The notes beneath the pieces were generated by a model. That model had not been told where the DNA came from and made no database searches. It saw only the letters and a program-made list of their open reading frames with translations. A stretch of DNA of 64,000 nucleotides from Klebsiella spallanzanii (GTDB lineage Bacteria; Pseudomonadota; Gammaproteobacteria; Enterobacterales; Enterobacteriaceae): contig NZ_CABGGS010000023.1 of assembly GCF_902158555.1 (NCBI RefSeq), positions 496,001-560,000 of the forward strand, in the 5' to 3' direction. Shown piece by piece: positions 27,231 to 38,588 of the stretch (position 1 is its first letter; every line of letters begins with the position of its first letter). Both the position numbers and the translations under genes were made by a program.

Positions 27231-30200
27231 TTATTCGCTTACCGGTTGATGGAGTTTTCGCGAAAAACGCAACCGCAGACGGTCGAAGAACAGATAGACC
27301 ACCGGCGTGGTGTACAGGGTCAACAGTTGACTCATCACCAGACCGCCGACGATGGTAATCCCCAGCGGCTGGCGCAGTTCGGAGCCATCGCCGCCGGAGA
27401 TAACCAGCGGCAGCGCGCCGAACAGCGCCGCCAGGGTGGTCATCATTATCGGGCGAAAGCGCAACAGGCAGGCCTGGAAGATGGCTTCTTCCGGCGGCAG
27501 GTTGCCGTTGCGCTGCGCCTCAAGGGCAAAGTCGACCATCATGATGGCGTTTTTCTTCACGATGCCAATTAATAGCATAATCCCGATAAGCGCGATTAGG
27601 CTGAACGGGGCATCGAAAAGCTCCAGCGCCAGCAGCGCACCGACGCCAGCGGAAGGAATGGTCGAGAGAATAGTCAGCGGATGAACGTAGCTCTCATAGA
27701 GGATCCCCAGCACGATATAGACCGTGGCAATTGCCGCCAGAATCAAAATCACCTGGGAATTCATCGTTTCCTGGAACACCTGCGCGGTCCCGGCGAACGA
27801 CCCGCGTACGCTGGACGGCACGCCAAGCTGGGTCATAGCCCGGTTAATGGCATCGCTGGCTTCTGACAGCGACTTACCGGTCGGCAGGTTGAAAGAGATG
27901 GTCGAGGCTGCCGACAGCCCTTGATGGTTCACCGACAGCGGGGCGTTGGCCGGTTGCCATTTGGCGAAATAAGAGAGCGGAATGGGTTTATCTTCGCTGT
28001 TGATCACAAACATCTTATCCAGCGCGCTGACGTCCTGGGTATAAACCGGATCGACCTGCATCACCACTTTATACTGGTTCAGCGGCTGGTAAATGGTTGA
28101 GATCTGCCGTTGACCAAAGGCATTGTTCAGCAGGTTGTTGGCATCCTGCACGCTGATACCGAGCCGCGACATGGTGTCGCGATCGTAAACCAGGCCCATC
28201 TCCGCGCCGTTATCCTGCTGGTCCGAGTTAACATCCGCCAGTTCCGGCAGCGCCGCCAGCGCTTTACGGATCTTAGGCTCCCACTCGCGCAGCGCAGCAA
28301 GATCGTCCGACAGCAGGGTGTACTGGTAGCTGGCGTTGGACTGACGTCCGCCGACGCGAATATCCTGTACCGCCATCAGAAACAGGTTGGCCCCCGGCTC
28401 TTTCGCCAGTTTTTTACGCAGCCGGTCAATAATTTGCTGTGCCGTTTCGTGGCGTTCATCGCGGGACTTCAGGGTGATAAACATCATTCCGCTGTTCACC
28501 CGCGAGCCGCCGGTAAAGCCAGTGACGTTATCCACCGCCGGATCTTCACGGATGATCTTCATAAAGTCCTGCAGCTTGCCGCGCATCGCCTGGAATGAAA
28601 TGCTCTGGTCGGCCTGAATGCCGCCCATCAGTACCCCGGTGTCCTGCTCCGGGAAGAAGGTTTTGGGAATAGAGATATAGAGCCAGACGCTCAGCGCGAT
28701 GGTGCCGAGCAGCACCAGGCCGGTTAAGCGGCTGTGCTTCAGCACCCATTTCAGCGACTTGCCGTACCCGCCCTGAATCGCCACCAGCAGGCGGCCAAAA
28801 CCGCGTTTGCGCGTCGGCTCGTTGGGCTTGCCGCTTTTCAGCAGCCAGCCGCACATCATCGGCGTCAGGGTCAGCGACACCGCCAGCGAAATGCCGATCG
28901 CCACCGACAGGGTAACGGCAAATTCACGTAGCAATCTTCCCGGCAGGCCGCCCATTAGCAGCAGCGGCAGGAAGACGGCGACTAACGATACGCTCATCGA
29001 CAGCACGGTGAAACCCACCTCCCGGCTTCCCTGTAGCGCGGCCTGAAGCGGCTTCATACCCGCTTCAAGATGGCGGGAGATATTCTCCAGCACCACGATG
29101 GCGTCATCGACCACAAAGCCGGTGGCGATGGTCAGCGCCATTAGCGACAGGTTGTTAAGGCTGAAGCCGCACAAATACATTGCCGCAAAGGTGCCAATCA
29201 GCGAGACCGGAACCGCCACCGCCGGGATCAGCGTTGCGCGTCCCGAGCGCAGGAACAGGAACACCACGAGGATCACCAGACCAACCGAAATCACCAGCGT
29301 TTGCTCGACTTCTTCCAGCGAGGCGCGGATGGTGGGCGACCGGTCCTGGGCGATTTGCAGGTCGATAGATGCCGGGATCGTGCGCTGCAGATCCGGCAGG
29401 CGGGCGCGAATGCTGTCCACCGTCTCAATAATGTTGGCTTCCGGCAGCTTGCGGATCATCAGCAGAATTGCCGGTTTAGCGTTGGTCATCCCGGCGTTGC
29501 GCACATCCTGTACCGAGTCGGTGACGTTGGCGACGTCGCCGAGGCGTACCGCCGCGCCGTTATTGTAGTGCACGATAACCGGCTGATATTCGGCGGCGGT
29601 TTTCAGCTCGTCGTTGGTTTCCACCTGCCAGCGATGGGAGGCGTCTTCCAGCGCTCCCTGCGGTTTACGCACGTTAGCGTTGCTGATAGCGGTACGTACC
29701 GCGTCCAGCGACACACCCTGGTTAAACAGCGCCTGCGGGTTGAGGTCAACGCGCACGGCGGGCAGGGAACTGCCGCCGACGTCAACGTCGCCCACGCCGT
29801 CAATCTGGGCAATAGTCTGCGCCAACTGGGTAGAGGCGAAATCGTACAGCTCACCCTGGGAGTAAGTATCCGAGGTGAGGGTAAGGATCATGATCGGCGC
29901 GTCGGATGGGTTAGCTTTGCGATAGGTCGGGCGGCTCGGCATACCGCTCGGCAGCAGGCTTTGCGCAGCGTTAATCGCCGCCTGCACGTCGCGCGCGGCA
30001 CCGTTGATATCGCGATCGAAGTTGAACTCCATAATGATTCGCGTACTGCCAAGCGAACTGGAGGAGGTCATCTCGTTCACCCCGGCAATCCGCCCCAAAG
30101 AGCGCTCCAGCGGCGTCGCCACCGAAGAGGCCATGGTTTCTGGCGAAGCACCGGGCAGCGAGGCGCTGATCATAATGACAGGAAAATCCACCTGCGGCAG

Positions 30201-30308
30201 CGGCGCAACCGGCAGCAGGCGGAAGCCGAGGATGCCGCACAGGGTGATGGCGAGCGAAATCAGAATCGTCGCCACCGGACGGTAAATGAAGAGCGCGAAA
30301 AACTTCAC
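27231..30308 (-). CDS. mdtC: RND multidrug efflux subunit MdtC
   Basis: Inner-membrane RND proton/drug antiporter, 1025 residues, forming with MdtB a heterotrimeric pump that works with adaptor MdtA and TolC; substrates in E. coli include novobiocin and bile salts. The two-fold RND repeat, the TM4 pair of aspartates ([14 protein letters not shown]) and the large periplasmic loops after TM1 and TM7 are visible. It directly abuts mdtB, so the two are translationally coupled. Confidence 0.97.
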   Translation of the reverse strand: MKFFALFIYRPVATILISLAITLCGILGFRLLPVAPLPQVDFPVIMISASLPGASPETMASSVATPLERSLGRIAGVNEMTSSSSLGSTRIIMEFNFDRDINGAARDVQAAINAAQSLLPSGMPSRPTYRKANPSDAPIMILTLTSDTYSQGELYDFASTQLAQTIAQIDGVGDVDVGGSSLPAVRVDLNPQALFNQGVSLDAVRTAISNANVRKPQGALEDASHRWQVETNDELKTAAEYQPVIVHYNNGAAVRLGDVANVTDSVQDVRNAGMTNAKPAILLMIRKLPEANIIETVDSIRARLPDLQRTIPASIDLQIAQDRSPTIRASLEEVEQTLVISVGLVILVVFLFLRSGRATLIPAVAVPVSLIGTFAAMYLCGFSLNNLSLMALTIATGFVVDDAIVVLENISRHLEAGMKPLQAALQGSREVGFTVLSMSVSLVAVFLPLLLMGGLPGRLLREFAVTLSVAIGISLAVSLTLTPMMCGWLLKSGKPNEPTRKRGFGRLLVAIQGGYGKSLKWVLKHSRLTGLVLLGTIALSVWLYISIPKTFFPEQDTGVLMGGIQADQSISFQAMRGKLQDFMKIIREDPAVDNVTGFTGGSRVNSGMMFITLKSRDERHETAQQIIDRLRKKLAKEPGANLFLMAVQDIRVGGRQSNASYQYTLLSDDLAALREWEPKIRKALAALPELADVNSDQQDNGAEMGLVYDRDTMSRLGISVQDANNLLNNAFGQRQISTIYQPLNQYKVVMQVDPVYTQDVSALDKMFVINSEDKPIPLSYFAKWQPANAPLSVNHQGLSAASTISFNLPTGKSLSEASDAINRAMTQLGVPSSVRGSFAGTAQVFQETMNSQVILILAAIATVYIVLGILYESYVHPLTILSTIPSAGVGALLALELFDAPFSLIALIGIMLLIGIVKKNAIMMVDFALEAQRNGNLPPEEAIFQACLLRFRPIMMTTLAALFGALPLVISGGDGSELRQPLGITIVGGLVMSQLLTLYTTPVVYLFFDRLRLRFSRKLHQPVSE

Positions 30309-33300
30309 TTACGCCTCCTCCTCACGCCGGGGGAATCGGCTTTTCATATACAGCGACAGGCGGTCGAACAGCAGATAGATAACCGGAGTGGTGAACAGCG
30401 TCAGCACCTGGCTGAGCATCAGACCGCCGACCATGCCGATCCCCAGCGGACGACGCAACTCCGCGCCGACGCCGGTACTAAGCATTAGCGGCAGCGCGCC
30501 GAGCAGGGCGGCAAGGGTGGTCATCAGGATCGGACGAAAACGCAGCAGACAGGCCTGATAAATCGCCTCGCGTGGTGGCATGCCCTGTTCGCGTTCGGCG
30601 GCCAGCGCGAAGTCGATCATCATGATGGCGTTTTTCTTCACGATACCGATAAGCAGGATGATGCCGATAATGGCGATAACGTCCAGCTCGCTACCGGCCA
30701 GCCACAGCGCCAGCAGCGCGCCGACGCCTGCCGTTGGCAGGGTGGACAGAATGGTGATCGGGTGAATAAAGCTTTCATACAGCACGCCGAGCACGATATA
30801 CATCGCCACCACTGCAGCAACCACCAGCCAGACGGTGCTGCCGAGCGCCGACTGGAAGGCCAGAGAACTGCCCTGGAACTGGGTGCGGATATCGCTCGGG
30901 AACTCCAGCGCCTGCTCGGCGTCAAGGATAGCGTCTACCGCGTCGCCCAGCGAATAGTTGTTCGGTACGTTAAATGAGATAGTCGTGACCGGGAACTGAT
31001 CGAGATGGTTAATCGACAGTGGGGTAAAGCGCTGCTCCACTTTGGCGATTGCGGTAAGCGGCACGATCCCGCCGTCGCTGCTGGTCAGGCGGATGTTATC
31101 CAGCGCCGCCAGGCCCGGCGTCGCCTGGGTATCATGCTCCAGCACCACGCGGTACTGGTTTGCCTGGGTATAAATAGTGGAAATCAGGCGCTGACCGAAA
31201 GCGTTGTACAGCGCGTTATCGATATCGGACATGCTGATGCCGAGACGGCTGGCGCTGTCGCGGTCAACGTTGATATACGCCGCCAGGCCTTTATCCTGCC
31301 AGTCGCTACTGACGTCGGAGAGCTGCGGCAATGCCTGCAGGCGGGTCAACAGCTGCGGTACCCAGTTGCTTAGCGCATCAAGCGAGTTGGCCTGAAGCGT
31401 GAACTGGTACTGGGTGCGGCTGACGGTAGTGTCAATCGTCAGGTCCTGGGTTGGCTGAAGATAAAGTTCGATACCGGGAATGCCGTCCACCGCGTTTTGC
31501 AGGCGGGCGATGACCGTTTGTACGCGATCGTCACGCTCGTCCAGCGGCTTAAGGTTGATTTGCAGGCGGGCGCTGTTCAGCGCCGGGTTGGTGCCGTCAA
31601 CCCCGACGTAGGACGTCAGGCTTTCCACCGCCGGATCTTTAAGAATGACGGCGGAAACCTGCTGCTGGCGCTCGGCCATGCTGGCGAACGACACCGATTG
31701 TGGGGCCTGTAGCGTGCCCTGGATAATGCCGTTGTCCTGAATCGGGAAGAAGCCTTTTGGAATAAACACCCATAGCATAATTGACAGCACCAGCGTGCTG
31801 AGGGCCACGCTCAGCGTGAGCCACGGATGATTTAGCACCCGGCTCAGCCAGCGGCCATAGACGGCGATCACCCGCTCAAAGAAGCGTTCGCTGGCGCGGG
31901 AGAAGCGGTTCTGCTTGCGCAGCGACTCGTGGTTTAACATGCGGGCGCACATCATCGGCGTCAGGGTCAGCGACACTACTGCCGAGATAAGGATCGCCAC
32001 CGCCAGGGTGACGGCGAACTCGCGGAACAGGCGGCCCACGATATCGCCCATAAACAGCAGCGGGATCAGCACCGCGATCAGCGAGAAGGTCAGGGAGATA
32101 ATGGTAAAGCCGATCTCACCTGCGCCTTTCAGGGCGGCGGTCAGCGGTTTTTCGCCTTTCTCGATATAGCGCGAGATGTTTTCGATAACTACGATGGCGT
32201 CATCGACCACAAACCCGGTGGCGATGGTCAGGGCCATCAGCGTCAGGTTGTTAATCGAGAAGTCGAGGAACACCATTACCGCGAAGGTGCCGACCAGCGA
32301 CAACGGCACGGCGATGCCGGGAATAATGGTCGCCGGGACGTTGCGCAGAAACACGTAAATAATCATCACCACCAGGGCGATGGCCAGCATCAGTTCGAAC
32401 TGGGTGTCGCTGACCGAGGCGCGAATATTGGTGGTGCGGTCAGAAAGCACTTGCACTTTGACCGATTTTGGCAGGCTTTCGGTCAGCTGTGGCAGCATCT
32501 CGCGGATGCTGTCAGCGGTGGAAATGATGTTGGCCCCCGGCTGGCGCTGAACGTTCATTACGATTGCCCGCTGATTGTTGGCCCATGCCCCGAGCCAGCT
32601 GTTTTCCGCGCCCTGTTCAACTGTCGCGACGTCGCCGAGGCGAATCGGCGCGCCGTTCTGCCAGGCGATAATCAGGCGGCGGTAATCCTCTGCTGATTGC
32701 ATCTGATCGTTGGCGGAAAGCGTAACCGCCCGCGACGGGCCGTCCAGGCTACCCTTCGCCGAGTTAACGTTGGCGCTGGTAATCGCGGTGCGAATGGTTT
32801 CGCTGGTGAGTCCGAGGGCGGCAATGGCCTGAGCGTTCAGCTTCACGCGCACTGCCGGGCGCTGACCGCCCGCCAGGGTCACCAGACCAACGCCGGAAAC
32901 CTGGGAGATTTTCTGCGCCACGCGGGTTTCCACCATATCTTCGACCTGAGTCATCGGAATCGCGGAAGAGGTGACCGCGAGGGTCATAATCGGCGGGTCG
33001 GCGGGGTTAACTTTGCTGTAGACCGGCGGGTTGGGCAGATCTGACGGCAGCAGGTTAGTGGCGGCGTTGATGGCCGCCTGTACTTCCTGCTCGGCAACGT
33101 CCAGCGGCAGCGTAAGCTGGAACTGGAGCGTGACCACCGATGCGCCGCCCGAACTCTGGGACGACATTTGCTTGAGGCCGGACATCTGGCCAAACTGGCG
33201 CTCCAGCGGGGCGGTAATCGACGAGGTCACGACGTCCGGGCTGGCGCCGGGATAGAGCGTCACCACCTGAATTGTCGGGTAATCCACTTCCGGCAGCGCC

Positions 33301-33431
33301 GAAACGGGCAGGAACCGATAGCCGATAATCCCGGCCAGCATAATGGCCACCATTAACAGCGTCGTCGCTACCGGGCGCATGATAAACAGACGGGAAGGGC
33401 CACCCGTACTGCTCGGCGGTAACACTTGCAT
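30309..33431 (-). CDS. mdtB: RND multidrug efflux subunit MdtB
   Basis: RND pump subunit, 1040 residues, paralog of MdtC next door and partner in the MdtB2C trimer. The TM4 motif [21 protein letters not shown] is present and the conserved repeats ([33 protein letters not shown]) match MdtC closely. Its GTG/ATG region overlaps the mdtA stop by one base. Confidence 0.97.
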   Translation of the reverse strand: MQVLPPSSTGGPSRLFIMRPVATTLLMVAIMLAGIIGYRFLPVSALPEVDYPTIQVVTLYPGASPDVVTSSITAPLERQFGQMSGLKQMSSQSSGGASVVTLQFQLTLPLDVAEQEVQAAINAATNLLPSDLPNPPVYSKVNPADPPIMTLAVTSSAIPMTQVEDMVETRVAQKISQVSGVGLVTLAGGQRPAVRVKLNAQAIAALGLTSETIRTAITSANVNSAKGSLDGPSRAVTLSANDQMQSAEDYRRLIIAWQNGAPIRLGDVATVEQGAENSWLGAWANNQRAIVMNVQRQPGANIISTADSIREMLPQLTESLPKSVKVQVLSDRTTNIRASVSDTQFELMLAIALVVMIIYVFLRNVPATIIPGIAVPLSLVGTFAVMVFLDFSINNLTLMALTIATGFVVDDAIVVIENISRYIEKGEKPLTAALKGAGEIGFTIISLTFSLIAVLIPLLFMGDIVGRLFREFAVTLAVAILISAVVSLTLTPMMCARMLNHESLRKQNRFSRASERFFERVIAVYGRWLSRVLNHPWLTLSVALSTLVLSIMLWVFIPKGFFPIQDNGIIQGTLQAPQSVSFASMAERQQQVSAVILKDPAVESLTSYVGVDGTNPALNSARLQINLKPLDERDDRVQTVIARLQNAVDGIPGIELYLQPTQDLTIDTTVSRTQYQFTLQANSLDALSNWVPQLLTRLQALPQLSDVSSDWQDKGLAAYINVDRDSASRLGISMSDIDNALYNAFGQRLISTIYTQANQYRVVLEHDTQATPGLAALDNIRLTSSDGGIVPLTAIAKVEQRFTPLSINHLDQFPVTTISFNVPNNYSLGDAVDAILDAEQALEFPSDIRTQFQGSSLAFQSALGSTVWLVVAAVVAMYIVLGVLYESFIHPITILSTLPTAGVGALLALWLAGSELDVIAIIGIILLIGIVKKNAIMMIDFALAAEREQGMPPREAIYQACLLRFRPILMTTLAALLGALPLMLSTGVGAELRRPLGIGMVGGLMLSQVLTLFTTPVIYLLFDRLSLYMKSRFPRREEEA

Positions 33432-34690
33432 CAGGAGCGCGCTCCTTTTTTACCGTATTCACGGCTGGTGGCTTTCGCCGGTTCAGCTGCGGTGGTGGCG
33501 TCGTGAGCTTCTACAACTTCAACCTTTGCGCCTTCCGTCAGGCGGTCGATGCCGTCGGTCACCACGCGATCGCCTGCGGAAAGTCCGGCGTTAATCACCA
33601 CTTTCAGGCTGTCCTGAATCCCTGGCGTCACCGTATGTTTGCTGACTTTGTTTTCGTCGTTCAGCACCCAGACGAAATGGCCTTCATTGCCCATTTGCAG
33701 GGCTGCGGTCGGAATAACCACCGCGTTTTGCTCGGTATCCACCAGCATCCGGGCGTTGACGAACTGATTCGGGAACAGGGCGTCGTCCTGATTATTAAAG
33801 CGTGCTTTAAGCTTGATGGTGCCGGTGGTGGCGTCAATCTGGTTATCGAGGCTCAGCAGGGAACCTTCGCTGATTTTCTGTTTGTTGGTACGGTCCCAGG
33901 CTTCGACGACCAGGTTTTTGCCCGCCTTTTGCGCCTGAACCACTGTGGCGATTTGGTTTTCAGGAAGAGTAAAGACCAGGTCGATAGGGTGAGTTTGCGT
34001 TAGCACCACAATCCCGGTGGTATCGCCGCTGGAGATCTGGTTGCCGATATCCACCTGCTTTAAGCCGACCCGGCCATCAATCGGCGCGGTGATCCGGCTC
34101 CAGTTCAGCTGCAGCTGGGCGCTGGCGACGGCGGCCTCATCGGCTTTGATGGTGCCCTGGGTTTCACTGACCAGCGATTGCTGAGTATCCAGTTCCTGGC
34201 GTGATACCAGATTAGTTTTGACCAACTGCTGATAGCGCGCCAGATCGCGACGAGCGTTGGCCAGGGTGGCCTGATCTTTTGCCAGCTGGCCCTGAGCCTG
34301 GGCAAGAGCAACTTTAAACTGGCTGGGGTCGATTTCGGCGAGCAGGTCGCCCGCCTTTACCTGCTGGCCTTCGGTGAAGTGGATAGCCAAAAGCTGACCG
34401 TCGACGCGGCTGCGGACGGTAACGGTGTTGGCGGCCGTTACCGTACCGAGGCCGGAGAGATAGCGTGGGACCGATTCGCTGGTGGCCGTTGCTGCCTGCA
34501 CCGGCGCGAGGGCTGCGCCAAAACGACCGTGGCGTCCACCGCCTGGTCCCGGCCCCTGTTGGCCCGGGCCTGCCGCCGTTGCTGACGGTGTGTTTGCCGC
34601 TTCGCGACCCTGCCAAAACCAGTACGCGGCGCCCGCGACGATCGCGATGACCAGAACGGCTACCCAACGGCTTTTATTGCTACCTTTCAT
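33431..34690 (-). CDS. mdtA: RND efflux periplasmic adaptor MdtA
   Basis: Membrane-fusion protein linking MdtBC to TolC, 419 residues. One N-terminal membrane anchor (about 8-26), a short Gly/Pro-rich stretch near 42-58, a lipoyl-type half ([26 protein letters not shown]), a helical hairpin ([20 protein letters not shown]) and beta-barrel domains follow in order. First gene of the leftward operon, preceded by a BaeR-box-like site. Confidence 0.96.
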   Translation of the reverse strand: MKGSNKSRWVAVLVIAIVAGAAYWFWQGREAANTPSATAAGPGQQGPGPGGGRHGRFGAALAPVQAATATSESVPRYLSGLGTVTAANTVTVRSRVDGQLLAIHFTEGQQVKAGDLLAEIDPSQFKVALAQAQGQLAKDQATLANARRDLARYQQLVKTNLVSRQELDTQQSLVSETQGTIKADEAAVASAQLQLNWSRITAPIDGRVGLKQVDIGNQISSGDTTGIVVLTQTHPIDLVFTLPENQIATVVQAQKAGKNLVVEAWDRTNKQKISEGSLLSLDNQIDATTGTIKLKARFNNQDDALFPNQFVNARMLVDTEQNAVVIPTAALQMGNEGHFVWVLNDENKVSKHTVTPGIQDSLKVVINAGLSAGDRVVTDGIDRLTEGAKVEVVEAHDATTAAEPAKATSREYGKKGARS

Positions 34691-34708
34691 TAATTTGCTA
34701 TCTCATCC

Positions 34709-34720
34709 TGAAACGTTTCA
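34709..34720. promoter_or_regulatory. TGAAACGTTTCA palindrome in the mdtA leader
   Basis: Perfect 12-bp palindrome with central CG, 19 bp upstream of the mdtA start codon. It resembles LacI-family sites, in particular the Cra (FruR) consensus half-sites TGAA and TTCA. Binding is not shown; it may link pump expression to carbon status. Confidence 0.4.
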
Positions 34721-34751
34721 CGGAATGATACTAGTTTAGTCAGTGAACGCT

Positions 34752-34770
34752 GCTTAAAAATGGAGGAATT
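34752..34770 (-). promoter_or_regulatory. Candidate BaeR box upstream of mdtA
   Basis: Minus strand AATTCCTCCATTTTTAAGC contains the CTCCAT core of the E. coli BaeR box (TTTTTCTCCAT followed by ATTGGC) with a partly degenerate surround, about 62 bp before mdtA. The position is suitable for activation. The rest of the 34771-35074 gap is A+T-rich, with the divergent promoter for the next gene and nothing else recognised. Confidence 0.45.
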
Positions 34771-35074
34771 ATGAAAAGACTGTTGAGATATGTCTGGATA
34801 AAACGCTTTTTGTTGAGCCAGTTACGGTGAATAGTTACGCGTAATTTATGCTTATCGATTGTTACCTGTCGAGCATGTGAATGCGAACGTTTATCGCTCT
34901 GTCGCCGCGCTTTCTTGATGTCGACAGCGGAATACGTCGCACCTGAACTGATATACAGCGTGAATACACCGCCCGGAGTGATGATTCAGCCTGATTGGCG
35001 GTCGTATCTGTTTAATAATCAAATCCACTCAGTGTTTTGTCTTAATCAAAGCGACCCATACCAGAAGGTTCTTT

Positions 35075-35836
35075 ATGCATTTTACCCAAGCTATCGCTCG
35101 TCTTCCGGCCGCTACCTGCGGTGCAGGACAAACTACTGCCCAACTGGGCGCGCCGGATATTGCCAATACCACTCGCCAGTTTCTCGCCTATGTAGAAACC
35201 CTGTTGCAACTTGGCCTGAAGGTCACCGTACTCCCTGCTGCGGCAGATTATCCGGATGCGCACTTTGTTGAAGATACCGCGGTGGTGATGCCGGAACTGG
35301 CGGTGATTACCCATCCTGGCGCACCGAGCCGCCAGGGTGAAGTTGACACCATCGCGCCGGTGCTGGCGGGCTTTCGGCCGCTGGTGCAGATGAGCGAGCG
35401 GGGGCATATGGACGGCGGCGATGTGCTGCTGGTCGACAAACAGTTTTTTATCGGCCTGACGGCGCGTACCGATGAGCAAGGCATTCGCGAGTTTGCCGCC
35501 GCCGTTGAGCCACACGGCTATCAGGTCACGGCGATTGAAGTCAGCGCCGGGCTGCATCTGAAATCGATAGTCAACTATGTTGGTCGTAACACGCTGCTGC
35601 TGACGGAAGGCTACGTTAACCATCCGGCGTTTAGCGGCTTTAACAGCATCGTTATCCCGGAAGAAGAGTCCTACGCCGGTAATACGCTGTGGATCAACGA
35701 TACCTTAATTACGCCGCAGGGTTACCCCCATACCCTGGGCGAAATCAGCAAGCTGGGAATGCCCATTGTGCAACTCGACACCAGCGAATTTAAGAAAATG
35801 GATGGCGGGCTGACCTGCCTCTCACTGCGTTTTTAA
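35075..35836 (+). CDS. Dimethylarginine dimethylaminohydrolase-like amidinohydrolase
   Basis: Guanidino-group hydrolase of the DDAH/arginine deiminase superfamily, 253 residues. The catalytic set is visible: FVEDTAVV (Glu66, Asp67), HMDGGDVL (111-118), His161 in AGLHLKS and nucleophile Cys248 in GGLTCLSLRF. Members convert methylarginines to citrulline plus methylamines; other guanidino substrates are possible. It has an AGAAGG ribosome site and heads a run with an amino-acid importer, which suggests that the imported compound is arginine-like. Confidence 0.88.
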   Translation: MHFTQAIARLPAATCGAGQTTAQLGAPDIANTTRQFLAYVETLLQLGLKVTVLPAAADYPDAHFVEDTAVVMPELAVITHPGAPSRQGEVDTIAPVLAGFRPLVQMSERGHMDGGDVLLVDKQFFIGLTARTDEQGIREFAAAVEPHGYQVTAIEVSAGLHLKSIVNYVGRNTLLLTEGYVNHPAFSGFNSIVIPEEESYAGNTLWINDTLITPQGYPHTLGEISKLGMPIVQLDTSEFKKMDGGLTCLSLRF

Positions 35837-35864
35837 TCACCGCGCCGACACCGGGGAAACCGAA

Positions 35865-36638
35865 ATGAAAACACGCCTTGCCGCATTACTGGCCTGTATG
35901 GCGCTCAGCGCGCCGCTGGCCGCCCAGCAGTTTGACACCATCAGCTTTGGCGTCGATGGCGGCTATCCGCCTTTTGACGTCCTGGCCCCCAGCGGTGAAA
36001 TTACCGGTTTTGATATCGATATCGCTAATGCGCTCTGTACGCAGCTAAAAGCCAAATGCGTTTTTGTTAAGCAGCCGTTCGAAAGCATGATCGCTGCGCT
36101 GAATGCGCATAAATTCGATGCCATTATCGCCTCGCTCAATATTACCGATGAGCGCAAAAAGGAAGTGGATTTCACCGATCGCTACTATCGCAGCGCGGCG
36201 CAGCTGGTTGCGCGTAAAGGTAGCCCGCTGCTGCCGGAAGTTGCCAGCCTGAAAGGCAAGACCGTCGGCGTACAGACAGGCTCCACTCATGAAGCTTTTG
36301 CTAAGGCCAACTGGGCCAATCATGGCGTGAAAATCGTTGGTTATGCAAACCAGGATAACGTCTATCTCGACCTGCTTTCCGGGCGTATCGACGCCGCTTT
36401 GCAGGACAATATCCAGGCGGCGACCGGCTTTATTGATACCCCGCGCGGGCAAAAATTTGCTTTTGCCGGCCCGGTTATTCAGGACGGCGGCATCTCTTCC
36501 GATGTTGGGATTGCGGTGAATAAAGATAATCCGGCGCTGCGTGACGCGCTAAATGGCGCTATCAAGGCCATCCGCGCTGATGGTACCTACGATGCTATCC
36601 AGAAAAAGTACTTTAGCTTTGATATTTATGGCAAATAA
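35865..36638 (+). CDS. Amino-acid ABC solute-binding protein (family 3)
   Basis: Periplasmic binding protein of the ArgT/ArtJ/HisJ class, 257 residues. Signal peptide MKTRLAALLACMALSAPLAA with cleavage near residue 20; mature part with GYPPFDV, GFDIDIANAL and the ITDERKKEVDFTDRYY ligand-loop region typical of basic amino-acid binders. It lies 28 bp after the DDAH-like gene, consistent with uptake of arginine or a methylated arginine. Confidence 0.88.
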   Translation: MKTRLAALLACMALSAPLAAQQFDTISFGVDGGYPPFDVLAPSGEITGFDIDIANALCTQLKAKCVFVKQPFESMIAALNAHKFDAIIASLNITDERKKEVDFTDRYYRSAAQLVARKGSPLLPEVASLKGKTVGVQTGSTHEAFAKANWANHGVKIVGYANQDNVYLDLLSGRIDAALQDNIQAATGFIDTPRGQKFAFAGPVIQDGGISSDVGIAVNKDNPALRDALNGAIKAIRADGTYDAIQKKYFSFDIYGK

Positions 36639-36702
36639 GTCGTGAAGGCGAGGGCGCAGGCAATGGCTTGCGCCGCTTTACGACATCCGCGGAAGGCTGA
36701 AT

Positions 36703-37395
36703 ATGGTCGCAGACTATTTACCCCTGTTGTTACGCGGCGCGGCGCTTTCGCTGTGCGTGATGCTCTCTTCATTACTGGTGGCTCTGCTGCTGGGGCTGAT
36801 TAACTCGCTGGTGAAACTCTTTGGCCCGCCGTGGCTGCGCCTGTTTTCCACCGGTTACACCACGCTGGTGCGCGGTATTCCGGAACTGGTCATTATGCTG
36901 CTGCTGTTCTTCGGTGGCGAGATGCTGGTCAATCTACTGCTGAGTTTAGTGGGGCTGGGGCCAGTGCGCTTCAACACCTTTATTTCCGGCGTGCTGGCCA
37001 TTGGTTTTGTCTTCGGCGCTTATTACACCGAGACCTTTCGCGGCGCGTTCCTTACCGTGGATAGCGGGCAAACCGAAGCGGCGCAGGCCTATGGTATGCG
37101 CCCGTGGACGGTATTTCGTCGGGTGATGCTACCGCAGATGCTGAGCTTCGCGATTCCGGGTATCAACAATAACTGGCTGGGGCTGATGAAAGCGTCGGCG
37201 CTGGTGTCGATCCTCGGTCTGGAGGATATGGTATGGCTGGCTGAACAGGCCGGTCGCGCCACGCAAAAACCGTTTCTGTTCTATTTCCTGGTTTCGCTGA
37301 TTTATATGGTGATCACCGCGCTTTCCAGCTGGCTGTTCAGTCGTCTGGCTAAACGCTACGCGCTGCGCTCTTCAACGGCGGGGGCGGCACTATGA
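36703..37395 (+). CDS. Amino-acid ABC permease (HisQ/ArtQ type)
   Basis: Polar amino-acid permease, 230 residues, five hydrophobic segments and the EAA loop (EAAQAYGMRPWTVFRRVMLP). TTLVRGIPELVIMLLLFFG is typical of HisQ/ArtQ permeases. The stop codon overlaps the start of the second permease gene. Confidence 0.9.
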   Translation: MVADYLPLLLRGAALSLCVMLSSLLVALLLGLINSLVKLFGPPWLRLFSTGYTTLVRGIPELVIMLLLFFGGEMLVNLLLSLVGLGPVRFNTFISGVLAIGFVFGAYYTETFRGAFLTVDSGQTEAAQAYGMRPWTVFRRVMLPQMLSFAIPGINNNWLGLMKASALVSILGLEDMVWLAEQAGRATQKPFLFYFLVSLIYMVITALSSWLFSRLAKRYALRSSTAGAAL

Positions 37396-38117
37396 ATCTG
37401 CAAACCTTTATCGATGCGATTCCCAGCTATTTATGGAGCGATGGTAACGGTGCCGCAAGCGGGCTGGCGGTGACGGCGGAGCTGTTTTTGCTGTCAATTA
37501 TTCCAGGCATGGTGCTGGCGATACTGATGGCGGTGGGGCAGGTTTACGGTCCACGGGCGCTGGCGTTGCCCGTTCGCGGTTTTACTTACTTTTTCCGCAG
37601 TACGCCGCTTTATCTGCAATTGATGCTGATCTACTACGGCCTGTCGCAGTTCGATATAGTGCAGACGGGCTGGATGAACGACCAGCCGTTCTGGCTGCTG
37701 TTCCGCGATGCCACCTTCTGCGCCACGTTAGCGCTGGTACTGAATACCTCAGCCTACGTCGCTGAGCTGCTGGCGGGAATGATGCTAACTTTCCCGCGCC
37801 AGGAATGGGTCGCCGGCGAGGCCTACGGTATGAGGAAATGGCAAATTGTTCGCCGCCTCGTTCTGCCTGCCACCCTGCGACGCGGGATCCCGGCGCTAAA
37901 TAATGAAATGGTCTTTTTACTGCATGCCACATCGTTGGCCAGCACCGTGACATTGCTGGATATCACCGGCGTGGCGCGCGCGTTCTACGCCATGACCTAT
38001 TCGCCGTTTATTCCGTTTCTGATGGCCGCCGCGCTGTATCTGCTGTGCACTTTTATGCTGATATTCACCTTTTCACGCGCTGAACGGCGCTGGCTGGCGT
38101 TTATCCGTCGCGGCTAA
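37392..38117 (+). CDS. Amino-acid ABC permease (HisM/ArtM type)
   Basis: Second permease, 241 residues, with YFFRSTPLYLQLMLIYYGLS and the EAYGMRKWQIVRRLVLP EAA loop. It overlaps the previous gene by ATGA. No ATPase gene follows: the next gene is a convergent Lrp-type regulator, so the importer must borrow an ATPase (for example a HisP or ArtP paralog elsewhere). Confidence 0.9.
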   Translation: MNLQTFIDAIPSYLWSDGNGAASGLAVTAELFLLSIIPGMVLAILMAVGQVYGPRALALPVRGFTYFFRSTPLYLQLMLIYYGLSQFDIVQTGWMNDQPFWLLFRDATFCATLALVLNTSAYVAELLAGMMLTFPRQEWVAGEAYGMRKWQIVRRLVLPATLRRGIPALNNEMVFLLHATSLASTVTLLDITGVARAFYAMTYSPFIPFLMAAALYLLCTFMLIFTFSRAERRWLAFIRRG

Positions 38118-38588
38118 TCAGGAGCGCTTAATGGACTGGAGTTCGGTCAGGGTAACGATTTTATCAACATGAAACTTTTTACTGGTCAGCCAGCTATCCG
38201 CCAGCTGGCAGTAGTGTGCCATGCTGCGACAGCCAATCCGTACCAGGAAGTCAAAGCTGCCGCTGACCAGCCAGCAGTCCAGCACTTCGGGCGTCTGGCG
38301 CATCTCCTGTTCAAACACCGGCTGCGAGCGTCCGTGGTCAGCCAGCGCGATTTGCGCTTGTACCACAAAAGCGTGCTCCGGCTCAGGCAATTCAATGATG
38401 GCGCTGTAGCCGCGAATGATCCCATCGCGCTCAAGGCCGCGCACGCGTTCCAGGCAGGGGCGCGCGGTGAGGTTTACCTGCTCCGAGAGCTTCTGATAAG
38501 AGATGCGGCCATCCCGGCGCAGGATTTCAAGGATCTTGTGATCGATACGGTCAAGCCGGGTTTTCTTTTCCACAACCAGGACGTCCAA
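38118..38588 (-). CDS. Lrp/AsnC-family regulator
   Basis: 156-residue feast/famine regulator: N-terminal helix-turn-helix (LDRIDHKILEILRRDGRISY, then QKLSEQVNLTARPCLERV) and a C-terminal ligand-binding RAM domain with the GSFDFLVRI loop. The frame begins with TTG at 38588; a GTG at 38573 (MEKKTRL) is an equally possible start, and neither has a good ribosome site. It reads head to head with the hydrolase gene, the two start codons sharing bases, and ends next to the permease stop. It is the natural local regulator, sensing the imported amino acid by inference. Confidence 0.85.
   Translation of the reverse strand: MDVLVVEKKTRLDRIDHKILEILRRDGRISYQKLSEQVNLTARPCLERVRGLERDGIIRGYSAIIELPEPEHAFVVQAQIALADHGRSQPVFEQEMRQTPEVLDCWLVSGSFDFLVRIGCRSMAHYCQLADSWLTSKKFHVDKIVTLTELQSIKRS

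Noticed and set aside
29301-30488. A 395-codon open frame on the plus strand opposite mdtC and mdtB
   Set aside because: It lies wholly antisense to intact RND genes, has no recognisable domain or ribosome site, and is explained by the G+C-rich codon use of the opposite strand.
34915-35271. A 118-codon plus-strand frame overlapping the DDAH gene start
   Set aside because: It runs out of frame into an intact amidinohydrolase with its own ribosome site; no recognisable domain.
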